DNA of 11,853 nucleotides from contig JAHELX010000129.1 of assembly GCA_024643945.1 (NCBI GenBank), positions 1-11,853 of the forward strand, given 5' to 3'. Source of the DNA: Anaerolineales bacterium (lineage in GTDB: Bacteria; Chloroflexota; Anaerolineae; 4572-78; NAK82). The first letter of the stretch is position 1. Each line of letters begins with the position of its first letter. The notes below the pieces were generated by a model. The model was not told the DNA's origin. It saw only the letters and a list, made by a program, of their open reading frames with translations, and ran no database searches. Below are positions 1-6,693 of this stretch, piece after piece. Position numbers and translations under genes: made by a program.

Positions 1-5
1 ACGTT

Positions 6-464
6 TTACTGGACTACCGGCTCGGAGAATCTAACCGACGCGCCCAACCTGCCGACGCCCCAGCGACCGCTTTCGTCTCCAAGCTGGCGGGTACCGTGTC
101 CCCACAGGAAAGCCCTGCCGCGACCGGCGGCTTCCAGGTGAAGATCCACGCCAGCGACTATGACCCGCACCCGACGGCCCTCGATGCGAGCCGTGCCGTG
201 GAAGCCAGCATACTGCTGCCAGCCGTCGGGGAAGACCTCTTTTTCGCCGTATCCGGTCACCTCCACGGTCGCCCCTTCTGCGGCTTTGACCCACAGCATG
301 CCATTGCCGCTCAGGTCAATGGTCCCCTTCCCCAATAACATTGCCAGACCATCGCCGTCGGCGATGAGGGTGTGAGGGTCCGGCGCCTCGGCGGCCGTTG
401 TGGGTACGACGAGCAGTCCCATCACCACAACCAACATCAAAATAGTAAAGACTCGCCTTTTCAT
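6..464 (-). CDS. Small secreted protein of unknown function
   Basis: A 152-residue protein. I do not recognise a family. Residues 1-24 form a Sec-type signal peptide: a basic start (MKRR), a hydrophobic core at about 5-20, and small residues before a likely cut in the TTAAEA segment, so the mature part should be exported. The mature part is rich in Gly and alternating hydrophobic residues (DLSGNGMLWVK, VEVTGYG, VRVIVAGVDLHLE), which suggests an all-beta fold. There is no cysteine and no visible catalytic motif. The frame opens further upstream at a TTG (482), but ATG 464 is preferred because AAAGGAG (473-479) sits at the right distance before it and the signal peptide then starts correctly. 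It lies downstream of the four-CNB gene on the same strand but is separated from it by about 190 bp holding a strong hairpin and a possible promoter, so it is probably transcribed separately. Existence of the gene is likely; function is unknown. Confidence 0.75.
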   Translation of the reverse strand: MKRRVFTILMLVVVMGLLVVPTTAAEAPDPHTLIADGDGLAMLLGKGTIDLSGNGMLWVKAAEGATVEVTGYGEKEVFPDGWQQYAGFHGTARIEGRRVRVIVAGVDLHLEAAGRGRAFLWGHGTRQLGDESGRWGVGRLGASVRFSEPVVQ

Positions 465-533
465 TTCCCTGTCTCCTTTCAAAAACCTGCTTGTGATTGT
501 CTGATGACAGGATAAGGCGAGTCTGTTATTTGC

Positions 534-562
534 GTATTAGCCAGTTGTAAAAAGAGTGTAAA
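534..562 (-). promoter_or_regulatory. Possible sigma-70-type promoter of the small secreted protein
   Basis: On the minus strand a TTTACA box (557-562, five of six matches to TTGACA) is followed 17 bp later by TAATAC (534-539, a poor -10). A second TTTACA occurs at 546-551, pairing with an equally poor -10. The location, after the hairpin and about 70 bp before the start codon at 464, fits a promoter, but the -10 is weak. Confidence 0.28.
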
Positions 563-579
563 ATGGGTCCCAGGCTCTC

Positions 580-657
580 AGAATGTGTCTGAAAAGTAGA
601 GTGGAGCAGCCTGGAAAGGCTGCTCCGGCGGGCCCCACAACTTTTCAGACAGCTTCT
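580..657. repeat. Nested inverted repeat / hairpin (terminator or MITE-like)
   Basis: Two nested perfect inverted repeats. The outer arms TGTCTGAAAAGT (586-597) and ACTTTTCAGACA (640-651) are 12 bp, extending imperfectly to 580 and 657 with two mismatches (AGAATG against AGAAGC). The inner arms GGAGCAGCCT (603-612) and AGGCTGCTCC (617-626) pair perfectly around a GGAA loop. The structure begins at the stop codon of the four-CNB gene (TAA, 657-659), so it may end that transcript. There is no uridine tract after the inner stem on the minus strand, so it is not a classic intrinsic terminator. The outer arm TGTCTGAAAAG resembles the ends of some insertion sequences, but I see no target duplication beside it. 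Whether it is a folded RNA end or a mobile-element relic is open. Confidence 0.7.
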
Positions 658-3455
658 TACCACGTGCGCTGGACGGTGACCTCGAACGAGGCGTGGAACC
701 GGGAATTGGCCACGGGGTTGCCTGAGGTAGGGCATAGCTCGTCTAATTGATAGTCAGGGGTAATGCCACTGGCTACCTGACTCTTGGCACCGGCGACCTG
801 CACGCTATACGCGCCCTTGAACATGGCAAATTCCACCCAACCCTGTCCTTCGCTCTTGCTCTCCGTAATTGGGTTGGCGCAATTGCTATCGCCGGGCGCC
901 CAGCATATCTTGAGCGGCACACCGTTCAGCCCATTGCCATTCTTGTCGATCACGTGGATAAAAATGTGATGCTTGCCCTCGTTCTCACAGGCAGTGAGTT
1001 GCCGGACGCTGGCAATGATGTAATCGGCGTCCGGCGTGGGGGTGGCCGACGGCGTAGGTGTTTCGGTCGGCGGACGCGGCGTCGGCGTGTAAGGGATAGG
1101 CGTTGGCGTGGGGGTAGCGGGCGGCAGCGTTGGGGTAGGCGTAGGCGGCAACGGCGTATCAGTGGGCGTCGGCGTCGGCGTCCAGGTAGGGATAGGGGTT
1201 TCGGTCGGCGTCGGCGTGATTGTTGGTGTGCTGGTAGGAGTAGCCGTGGGCGACGGCGTCGCCGTTACAGTTTCCACGAAGGGCAGAGCAGCCACCGCGC
1301 CACTGTCACGGACATTCTTGAGGATGAGCATCGGCGATTGTGCATTTTCCTCAAAGTCGGCCTGGGCATAGGCAGCATAGCCGATGTCATTTTCGCCGCC
1401 GTTGAGATTGGCACTCAAGGTCCGGATGATGGATGCAGGAGCGGCGATGAAGATCAGCCAGATAATCAGCACCAACAAAACCAGGATGCCCAGCTTTACC
1501 CGGGGGCTGCGGGTGGCAAACCACACCGCCGTCTCCCCAATGAACCCACCAACTTTGCGTGAGAGGCGACCAGCACCCCGGCTGATGCCCCTGGTGGCTG
1601 AGGGTCGCGGCCGGACTTTTGAGGCCGGGGGACGTGGTCGCGAGGCAGCCCGCCTGGGAATTGGCCTCGCTGCTGGTGGCTGGGCCACTGTCGCCTGCCT
1701 GTAAGTGCCACCCTGTGGATACTCCGCGGCAGTGGCAGGTCGGGCCGAGCGCGCCGCCGGGTGTAGTGCAGGTTGCGGCCTGGGCCGGGCCGGAGCCGGT
1801 TGTGGACGAGCTGGCGCTGGGCTGCGCAGCCTTTCCATCGCCTCATACTGGCGTTCGCTCAGGACGCGGCCCAGAACGACTGCCAGGTTGGGATATCTGA
1901 AGACCAGATCGTCATAATCCGGTTTCTTCAAAGCCCACAACGTGGATTCGGCCACCACCCGGGCGGTAGCGATATGCGGCTTGCCCGTCAGCAAGGCGAT
2001 TTCGCCTAAGAAGTCGCCGGATTCCAATTCCTCGAGCACTACCGGTCCCATGGGGCCGCTGGCTGTCCGCTCCACCTGCCCCGACTCGATGAAGTACATA
2101 GTGTCGCCGGTGCGCCCTTCAACATAAATGATGTCGCCGCTCCGGTAGGTTTGTGGCTGCAACCGCTCGGCCAGCTCGTCCAGTTGCACCCGCGACAGAC
2201 CGCCCAATAGCGCGATTTTGTGCAAATGCGCTGCCACGAAACTCCCCTCTGCCTGGGAGAGGCGCTCGCGCAACGTGTCGCTCAAAGCCACAGTCAGGAT
2301 GGGATGCTTCACCAGCAAGTTATCGAAGTCAGTGCGATAGAGCGCCCACAGGTTGCTATGAGTCACCGTGCGGGCGGTGACGGTGCGTGATTTACCAGTC
2401 AGCAGGGCCATGTCGCCGAAAGAGTCGCCAGGGATGAGCCGCGCCAGCATCTCTCGACGATCCTCATCCTCGGTGGTGATCTCAACCTGGCCTGACTCGA
2501 CAAAATACATCGCGTCGCCTGGATCTCCTGGCGCATAAATCACTTCGCCGGCCGGGGTGTGACGCAGGAGCAGGTGCGAAGCCACCTCGTCCAGCACATC
2601 ACGCGGCAGGTTGGCAAAGATAGGCACACGCTGGAGCATGCCTGCCGCCTGAACCAGGTCAGCGGCGCTAAGACGGGAGCGCAGGTTTCGGCTGAGGAGC
2701 GCCCGGATACGAGGGTAGGCCTCGGCCAGGCGGGCAAAGTCAGAGGGGCTGAGTTGCCATGCAATCACTTCAGTCGCCGCCTGGGCTGTATTGGGGTGTG
2801 GCTTGTTCGACAGGACGGCCATTTCGCCAAAGGTGCTCCCGGGTCCCAGCTCGGTGTAGTCGTCGTCGCCGTCGCCGATAAGGCGAACAGAGCCCGTCTC
2901 AATGAGATATAGGCCGCTGGCCGCGTCGCCACTGCGGAAAATGGCCTCCCGTGTCGCGTAGCGTTGGGGGGCCAGACGTTTGGCCACTGCCTGGCGTTCT
3001 TCCTCGTCCAGGTCTTGCATAAAAGAGATGTGGCTCAGGTGTTGCATCAGGTGTCGCTGGTACTGAGCGATGCCAATGCCCAGGGCCAGCCCCAGCTTCA
3101 GGCCAACCTGGTTATGTTCGTCAATCAGGTCAAGGACAGCGTTTTCATCCAGTACCCACAGGCTGAGGGGCGCATTGGCACGGGCGGTCATACTGCGCTC
3201 GCGCCCTACAAAGAAGTCGGTTTCGCCCAATAGGCTGCCTGGTCCCAGTGTGGCAATGGGCGTGCGACCACCGTCGTCGGTGAGCTTTACCCAGCCCTCT
3301 TCGACAAGATAGAGGGCGTCGCTCGCGCTCCCTTGAGCGAAGATCAACTCACCCGCCTGGTAAGTCTCAAGACGCATCCGCCTGCCGATCGCCCGTCGCT
3401 CGGTGTCATTGAATTCGGCAAAGAGAGGCGCGTTCTTGATGAACTCTTCCTTCAC
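657..3455 (-). CDS. Membrane protein with four cytoplasmic cyclic-nucleotide-binding domains, Thr-Pro stalk and exported C-terminal domain
   Basis: A 932-residue protein. Four tandem CNB (CAP effector) domains lie at about 10-125, 142-255, 275-395 and 410-525. Each has the G-[ED]-x(n)-T-A phosphate-binding cassette: LLGETDFFVGRERSMTARA, FGEMAVLSNKPHPNTAQA, FGDMALLTGKSRTVTARTV and LGEIALLTGKPHIATARV. The phosphate-binding Arg is present in domains 1 and 3 but is His in domains 2 and 4. Then come a basic Pro/Arg-rich linker (about 545-635), one transmembrane helix (about 654-676), a Thr-Pro stalk (about 728-808) and a C-terminal beta-type domain (810-932) with Cys823 and Cys908. Positive residues before the helix predict N-terminus inside and stalk outside. 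No HTH or kinase domain is visible. The start is GTG 3455, with GGGGAGG at 3467-3473 upstream (11-nt spacing). It is probably last in an operon with the two paralogous stalk genes. CNB family assignment is firm; the ligand and role are not known. Confidence 0.9.
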   Translation of the reverse strand: MKEEFIKNAPLFAEFNDTERRAIGRRMRLETYQAGELIFAQGSASDALYLVEEGWVKLTDDGGRTPIATLGPGSLLGETDFFVGRERSMTARANAPLSLWVLDENAVLDLIDEHNQVGLKLGLALGIGIAQYQRHLMQHLSHISFMQDLDEEERQAVAKRLAPQRYATREAIFRSGDAASGLYLIETGSVRLIGDGDDDYTELGPGSTFGEMAVLSNKPHPNTAQAATEVIAWQLSPSDFARLAEAYPRIRALLSRNLRSRLSAADLVQAAGMLQRVPIFANLPRDVLDEVASHLLLRHTPAGEVIYAPGDPGDAMYFVESGQVEITTEDEDRREMLARLIPGDSFGDMALLTGKSRTVTARTVTHSNLWALYRTDFDNLLVKHPILTVALSDTLRERLSQAEGSFVAAHLHKIALLGGLSRVQLDELAERLQPQTYRSGDIIYVEGRTGDTMYFIESGQVERTASGPMGPVVLEELESGDFLGEIALLTGKPHIATARVVAESTLWALKKPDYDDLVFRYPNLAVVLGRVLSERQYEAMERLRSPAPARPQPAPARPRPQPALHPAARSARPATAAEYPQGGTYRQATVAQPPAARPIPRRAASRPRPPASKVRPRPSATRGISRGAGRLSRKVGGFIGETAVWFATRSPRVKLGILVLLVLIIWLIFIAAPASIIRTLSANLNGGENDIGYAAYAQADFEENAQSPMLILKNVRDSGAVAALPFVETVTATPSPTATPTSTPTITPTPTETPIPTWTPTPTPTDTPLPPTPTPTLPPATPTPTPIPYTPTPRPPTETPTPSATPTPDADYIIASVRQLTACENEGKHHIFIHVIDKNGNGLNGVPLKICWAPGDSNCANPITESKSEGQGWVEFAMFKGAYSVQVAGAKSQVASGITPDYQLDELCPTSGNPVANSRFHASFEVTVQRTW

Positions 3456-3480
3456 GATGTATGGTACCTCCCCAGAAAAT

Positions 3481-3525
3481 CAGCGAATCAACAAACCAGC
3501 CGATAAGTAACTCACCGATTCGCTG
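3481..3525. repeat. Inverted repeat in the leader of the four-CNB gene
   Basis: Perfect 9-bp arms CAGCGAATC (3481-3489) and GATTCGCTG (3517-3525) are separated by 27 bp. They fall in the 89-bp gap between the stop at 3545 and the GTG start at 3455, just before the Shine-Dalgarno sequence (3467-3473). The RNA could form a stem-loop that separates expression of the two genes, or the arms could be a spaced operator. No uridine tract of terminator quality follows. Confidence 0.5.
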
Positions 3526-3544
3526 CTCAGATATGCAAATTGGT

Positions 3545-4393
3545 TCATTGGCCGATTTGGAAGACAATCTGCCACGATGGTTGAACGCCTGGCGATAAAT
3601 CAGGACAGAGATCAGCCATGCCGGCGCCAACTCCTTGCGCCACATCGCCCTTCACGTCCACCAATTCCACCTGGTAGACCTCACCTGGCTCCATCTCAAA
3701 ATCGGCATAACCGGGATCGGCCTCCGGCTTAAAGCCGGTGAAGAACCGATCCTCGCCACCTGGCCAGTTGACGAGAATTTGAACGCCAGGCACACCTTTG
3801 CCTGCATCGTCGCGCACGTAAACCCGTAGCAGTCCGCTGATGGTCGGGTCGCAAAGCGCGGTGGATTGGGCTACCCGGAAGACAGCGGTCGAGCCGGGTG
3901 TAGCTGTGCGCCGGACAGCAGGCGTGGCAGTCGGCGTAAGTGTGAACTGGACGGCGCGAGTAGCGGTTGGCGTCGGCGGACGAGGTGTAGGCGTGGGTGT
4001 TAGGGTTGGTGTGGGCGTTGGGGTGGCGATGAAAGGCCGCATTGCTGCCGAAGTACCCCCCAGGGCGTCGGCCAGTCGGGCCAACGACCGTATGTCACGC
4101 GCGTCTCGACCCTCGTTGATGTAGCGTTCAGCCAGGGCGACGATAGTATTCCCGATGTCAGGCTCCTCCAGCTCCGCCAGGCGCTTTCTCGCCCGGTCCA
4201 GGTTTCCGTCGTTCACGTAAGCAGCAGCGATGAGAACCGTGTATATCTCCTTATCATTCGGATTCAGGGCAGCAGGGGCGGTCTCGGTCAAAGGCGGCGG
4301 ATCAATCACCCAGGTATATACCAGGCTCAAAACCAGTCCAATCAAAAACCCGGTCACAAAACCGCCGACCCAAAGCGCCCGATGGTGCCTCAT
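3545..4393 (-). CDS. Membrane-anchored Thr-Pro stalk protein with helical domain and C-terminal beta domain
   Basis: A 282-residue protein of unrecognised function. Residues 8-30 form one transmembrane helix or uncleaved signal anchor. A helical domain follows at about 46-121 (IYTVLIAAAYVNDGNLDRAR, then RKRLAELEEPDIGNTIVALA), which suggests TPR-like helical pairs. Then come a Thr-Pro stalk (about 124-168) and a C-terminal beta-type domain (about 170-282) with Cys181 and Cys263, which line up with Cys823 and Cys908 of the four-CNB protein and may form a disulfide. The helical domain is clearly paralogous to that of the gene at 4594-5658 (shared DRAR.RLAEL and LA.ALG patterns, then a Thr-Pro run at the same place). 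The start ATG 4393 begins the anchor; its Shine-Dalgarno sequence is weak. It lies 89 bp before the four-CNB gene on the same strand, and upstream is a gap carrying a small transposable element. Likely exposed on the outer side of the membrane. Confidence 0.85.
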   Translation of the reverse strand: MRHHRALWVGGFVTGFLIGLVLSLVYTWVIDPPPLTETAPAALNPNDKEIYTVLIAAAYVNDGNLDRARKRLAELEEPDIGNTIVALAERYINEGRDARDIRSLARLADALGGTSAAMRPFIATPTPTPTLTPTPTPRPPTPTATRAVQFTLTPTATPAVRRTATPGSTAVFRVAQSTALCDPTISGLLRVYVRDDAGKGVPGVQILVNWPGGEDRFFTGFKPEADPGYADFEMEPGEVYQVELVDVKGDVAQGVGAGMADLCPDLSPGVQPSWQIVFQIGQ

Positions 4394-4427
4394 CCGCTGA
4401 TCACGTTAATCGCTACCGCAGCTAGAA

Positions 4428-4555
4428 CATGCTTCGTATCTTCTCAATATCTTGGGGTAAGGGCAGGTCTTCCCCAAAGGGGACCTGCGGGTGCGCCTGC
4501 CCAGGCGGGCAACCGCAAGGGTTTGCCCCTACTTTTTGAGAAGATACCATGCTTC
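4428..4555. mobile_element. 112-bp MITE (4436-4547) with 12-bp TIRs and 8-bp target duplication
   Basis: The ends GTATCTTCTCAA (4436-4447) and TTGAGAAGATAC (4536-4547) are perfect 12-bp inverted repeats. They are bounded directly by an identical 8-bp direct repeat, CATGCTTC at 4428-4435 and again at 4548-4555, which is the expected trace of a transposition event. The inside has no ORF of note and is full of hairpins: GCAGGT (4463-4468) pairs with ACCTGC (4483-4488) around CCCC-AAA-GGGG, and GGGCAA (4508-4513) pairs with TTGCCC (4523-4528). This is the structure of a non-autonomous miniature element moved by a transposase encoded elsewhere. An 8-bp duplication is seen in several IS families, so I do not assign one. 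The perfect repeats suggest recent insertion. It lies between two paralogous genes of the likely operon and may add RNA structure there. Confidence 0.88.
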
Positions 4556-4593
4556 CCCACTTGACAATAGCCCTGCGCTACTTGGTCGCCAGG

Positions 4594-5658
4594 CTAAAAT
4601 GGATGCGTTGCCTGAAAGACGACCCAGTACGAGTGGTGGAAATTACACATTTGGTTGCCATCTATTCGGGCCCTACACTCGGCTTCGTTGGGACAGTAGC
4701 CACCCTCAATCAGCCAGGGAATCGGAATTTCCCACTCTTTGGTGCTCATGAGAAATGTCTGCTCGCTGCTGACTGGATTGCCCGGGGGGTATTCGATGAC
4801 TTTCAACTGCGTACTGCTCTTAGTCAATTCAACTTCGGCTAACTTGGTCCCTAAGTTCAGGAAAGGCTCATTTTTCGAACCGCTTGTTTCACGGAAATTA
4901 TTCCAGGGTGGATCGGCTACGACCGCCCCCAGCAAAGGCGCGCCGTTGACATCTAACACCGAGACGAAGATATGATGATTGCCTGCGCAGCCCCCATTCT
5001 CTTGTATCGTCAGCATGCGAGCGGTTGCCAACACGAAGTCGACGGGTGGTTTAGTGGGCACAGGTGTGGGAGTGGGCGGCGCAGGCGTAAAAGTCGGCGT
5101 AGGCGGGCCAGGCGTCGGCGTGTCCGTGGCTGGCACCGGCGTGTCGGTTGGTGTAGCGGCCGGCGTATCGGTGGGCAACGGCGTTGGTGTATCGGTGGGC
5201 AGTGGCGTCGATGTGGCCGTGGGTGTCGCCGTAGGCAACGGGGTGAAGGTCGGCGTCGGAAGAGGAGTCGGTGTGGAAACGTACGCCACCATCGAGGTTG
5301 TGCTTGTCCCTAGCGCCTGGGCCAGGTGCACTAGATTTACCGTGTCTGAATCATTCGGGCCACGATTCTCTTCCACGTATTTGTCGGCCAGATAGGCAAC
5401 AAATTGCTCAGCATTGGGGACGTCGAGCTCAGCGAGGCGTTCCCGGGCACGGTCCACATCGTCGTCAGTAGAGAACTCGGCCGCCACCATAAGGACATAT
5501 TCTTCAGCCCGCGTGGGACCTAAATTGCCAATCTCGGTATTGGTGTACTTAACTGGCAGAATCTGCCAGCCAAAGATGAGGCCAAAAACCAGCCCCGCCA
5601 GGCAGCCTACCGGCAGGATGACTGCCAGGATGAGAAACTTGCGATTAATTTTGCGCAT
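4594..5658 (-). CDS. Membrane-anchored Thr-Pro stalk protein, first gene of the stalk cluster
   Basis: A 354-residue protein of unrecognised function, paralogous to the gene at 3545-4393. One transmembrane segment lies at about 8-32 with basic residues (MRKINRK) before it. A helical domain follows at about 48-127 ([17 protein letters not shown]), then a long Thr-Pro stalk (about 128-204, with repeated [14 protein letters not shown] units) and a C-terminal domain (about 206-354). That domain opens with [13 protein letters not shown], followed by [13 protein letters not shown], closely matching the start of the C-terminal domain of the four-CNB protein (TACENEGKHHIFIHVIDKNG). It has several cysteines (224, 322, 328, 338) that could form disulfides outside the cell. 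The frame is open to GTG 5682, but ATG 5658 is preferred because it starts right before the anchor, as in the paralogue. GGAG lies very close to this ATG, so the start is uncertain by eight codons. Cys19 lies inside the hydrophobic segment, but its context (LPVGC) is not a good lipobox. Confidence 0.85.
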   Translation of the reverse strand: MRKINRKFLILAVILPVGCLAGLVFGLIFGWQILPVKYTNTEIGNLGPTRAEEYVLMVAAEFSTDDDVDRARERLAELDVPNAEQFVAYLADKYVEENRGPNDSDTVNLVHLAQALGTSTTSMVAYVSTPTPLPTPTFTPLPTATPTATSTPLPTDTPTPLPTDTPAATPTDTPVPATDTPTPGPPTPTFTPAPPTPTPVPTKPPVDFVLATARMLTIQENGGCAGNHHIFVSVLDVNGAPLLGAVVADPPWNNFRETSGSKNEPFLNLGTKLAEVELTKSSTQLKVIEYPPGNPVSSEQTFLMSTKEWEIPIPWLIEGGYCPNEAECRARIDGNQMCNFHHSYWVVFQATHPF

Positions 5659-5682
5659 CTCCAAATGTCGTCGTCCCTGCAC

Positions 5683-5930
5683 CTAGAGGCGTCCAGGCAT
5701 GGCACTAAAGCCAGTGCCGCCCCCTTGATTTCAGAGCTGGGAAAGCCCTTGCGTAGAACGACTCTGCTCAAGTCGCCCCGTTCCCAAAACGAAAGGCCCT
5801 TTCCCCTTCCCTAATCCCTAAACGTTGCTCTCTGGGTAGGAATGCGGCTCCATTTATGCTACATACAATCGTACTGCCCAACCTGGCACATTACGTTAAA
5901 TGCTGCTATAATAGGCTCCCGAGGATGAAG
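5683..5930. other. Intergenic region upstream of the stalk cluster
   Basis: No gene is seen here. It should hold the leader and promoter of the minus-strand stalk cluster. A weak candidate is TTGGGC (5876-5881) and CATAAA (5853-5858), spaced 17 bp on the minus strand, each four of six to consensus. A small dyad GGCACT (5701-5706) / AGTGCC (5713-5718) lies about 45 bp before the first start codon, and a short palindrome-like run (GAAAGGCCCTTTC, about 5800-5812) lies further up. On the plus strand a good -10 lies at 5907-5912 (separate entry). Confidence 0.4.
5883..5912 (+). promoter_or_regulatory. Possible plus-strand promoter for the sigma-factor operon, running antisense to tRNA-Leu
   Basis: TATAAT (5907-5912) is a perfect -10 with an extended TGC before it (5904-5906). 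A CTGGCA box (5883-5888) lies 18 bp upstream and is only a moderate -35. A transcript from here would cross the tRNA-Leu gene in antisense and reach the ECF sigma gene at 6070 about 150 nt later. No better promoter for the sigma gene was found closer to it. The assignment is inference. Confidence 0.35.
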
Positions 5931-5933
5931 AGG

Positions 5934-6016
5934 TGCCGGAGGTGGGAATCGAACCCACAAGGGCCAAGCCCACGCGATTTTGAGTCGCGCGCGTCTGCCA
6001 GTTCCGCCACTCCGGC
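5934..6016 (-). tRNA. tRNA-Leu (anticodon CAA)
   Basis: Read on the minus strand from 6016. The acceptor stem GCCGGAG pairs with CTCCGGC (5935-5941) and the discriminator is A (5934). The anticodon stem CGCGA/TCGCG encloses the loop CTCAAAA, giving anticodon CAA. A long variable arm typical of class II leucine tRNA follows, then the T arm GTGGG-TTCGATT-CCCAC. The next bases read CCT, so the CCA tail is not encoded in full and must be added after transcription. The length of 83 nt is normal. It is transcribed toward the stalk cluster and away from the sigma gene. No intrinsic terminator is obvious after it. Confidence 0.96.
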
Positions 6017-6032
6017 ATCCATATCTCGGCCC

Positions 6033-6061
6033 AGTATAGACGAATTGGGCCCATTCGTCAA
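6033..6061 (-). promoter_or_regulatory. Promoter of tRNA-Leu, with an internal palindrome
   Basis: On the minus strand TTGACG (6056-6061) and TATACT (6033-6038) are spaced by exactly 17 bp, each five of six to consensus. The start point would be about 10 bp before the tRNA at 6016. The spacer is almost filled by the imperfect palindrome GACGAAT-N7-ATTCGTC (6039-6059), which could be an operator. The ATG of the divergent sigma gene (6070) is only 8 bp from the -35 box, so factors bound here could affect both directions. Confidence 0.72.
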
Positions 6062-6069
6062 ATTGGACT

Positions 6070-6657
6070 ATGGACGAAGTTCAGGCCATTCAAGCTGCTC
6101 AGGAAGGAGATCTGCCCGCCTTCAACCGACTGGTGATGGCGTATCAGGGTATGGCTTACAACGTCGCCTATCGCATCGTGGGCGACGCCGACGCGGCCGC
6201 CGACGCCTGCCAGGAGGCCTTCATTTCTGCTTTCAAAGCCATCAAGAAATTCCGCGGCGGCTCCTTCAAGAGTTGGATCCTGCGCATCGTCACCAATGCC
6301 TGCTACGATCATCTGCGCTACAGAGGACGGCGTCCTGCCGACTCATTGGAAGAGGTAGCCGAGAATCCCCAGCATGCGCCCAAATTGGTAAGCAATCACG
6401 AACACCCGGAAGAATACGCCCTGCGACAAGAACTAAATGAAGTGATCCAATCAGGCATCGAAACCCTGCCCGCCGATCAACGTGTGGTGATAGTGCTATC
6501 GGATGTGCAGGGCTTTGGCTATCAGGAGATTGCTGACATCACTGGCGTCTCATTGGGCACGGTCAAATCCAGATTAAGCCGCGCCCGCGCCAAGCTGAGA
6601 GATTATCTGGTGGCTCAACAGGAACTTTTACCGGCCCAGTACCGTCTAACAGAGTAG
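6070..6657 (+). CDS. ECF-type RNA polymerase sigma factor
   Basis: A 195-residue protein of usual ECF (sigma-70 group 4) length. It should bind RNA polymerase core and direct it to a small regulon. Region 2 is at about 15-86, with DACQEAFISAFKAIKKFRGG and FKSWILRIVTNACYDHLR, the core-binding and -10-reading helices. Region 4 is at about 130-180, with LPADQRVVIVLSDVQGFGYQ and then an HTH (EIADITGVSLGTVKSRLSRA) that reads the -35. A short linker replaces region 3, as expected. The ATG at 6070 has no good Shine-Dalgarno sequence, so translation may be weak or leaderless. The next gene, 36 bp downstream, is its membrane anti-sigma factor, a common pairing in which the sigma is held inactive until an outside signal arrives. 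The regulon and signal cannot be read from the sequence. Confidence 0.95.
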   Translation: MDEVQAIQAAQEGDLPAFNRLVMAYQGMAYNVAYRIVGDADAAADACQEAFISAFKAIKKFRGGSFKSWILRIVTNACYDHLRYRGRRPADSLEEVAENPQHAPKLVSNHEHPEEYALRQELNEVIQSGIETLPADQRVVIVLSDVQGFGYQEIADITGVSLGTVKSRLSRARAKLRDYLVAQQELLPAQYRLTE

Positions 6658-6693
6658 AGAGAGTAAGCAACGATTAGCACAGAAGGCCTAAAA

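Noticed and set aside
1020..1270. GT/GC-rich short repeats that look like a tandem-repeat or CRISPR-like array (also at 3900-4030 and 5040-5275)
   Set aside because: They are the coding DNA of Thr-Pro stalks on the minus strand; units are irregular and follow codon periodicity, with no repeat-spacer structure.
747..1562. Plus-strand 271-codon open frame opposite the four-CNB gene
   Set aside because: It is the shadow of the minus-strand gene; the Arg/Gly-rich composition comes from the Thr-Pro coding repeats.
5856..6440. Plus-strand 194-codon open frame
   Set aside because: It runs through the tRNA-Leu gene and overlaps the sigma factor in another frame; no recognisable protein features.
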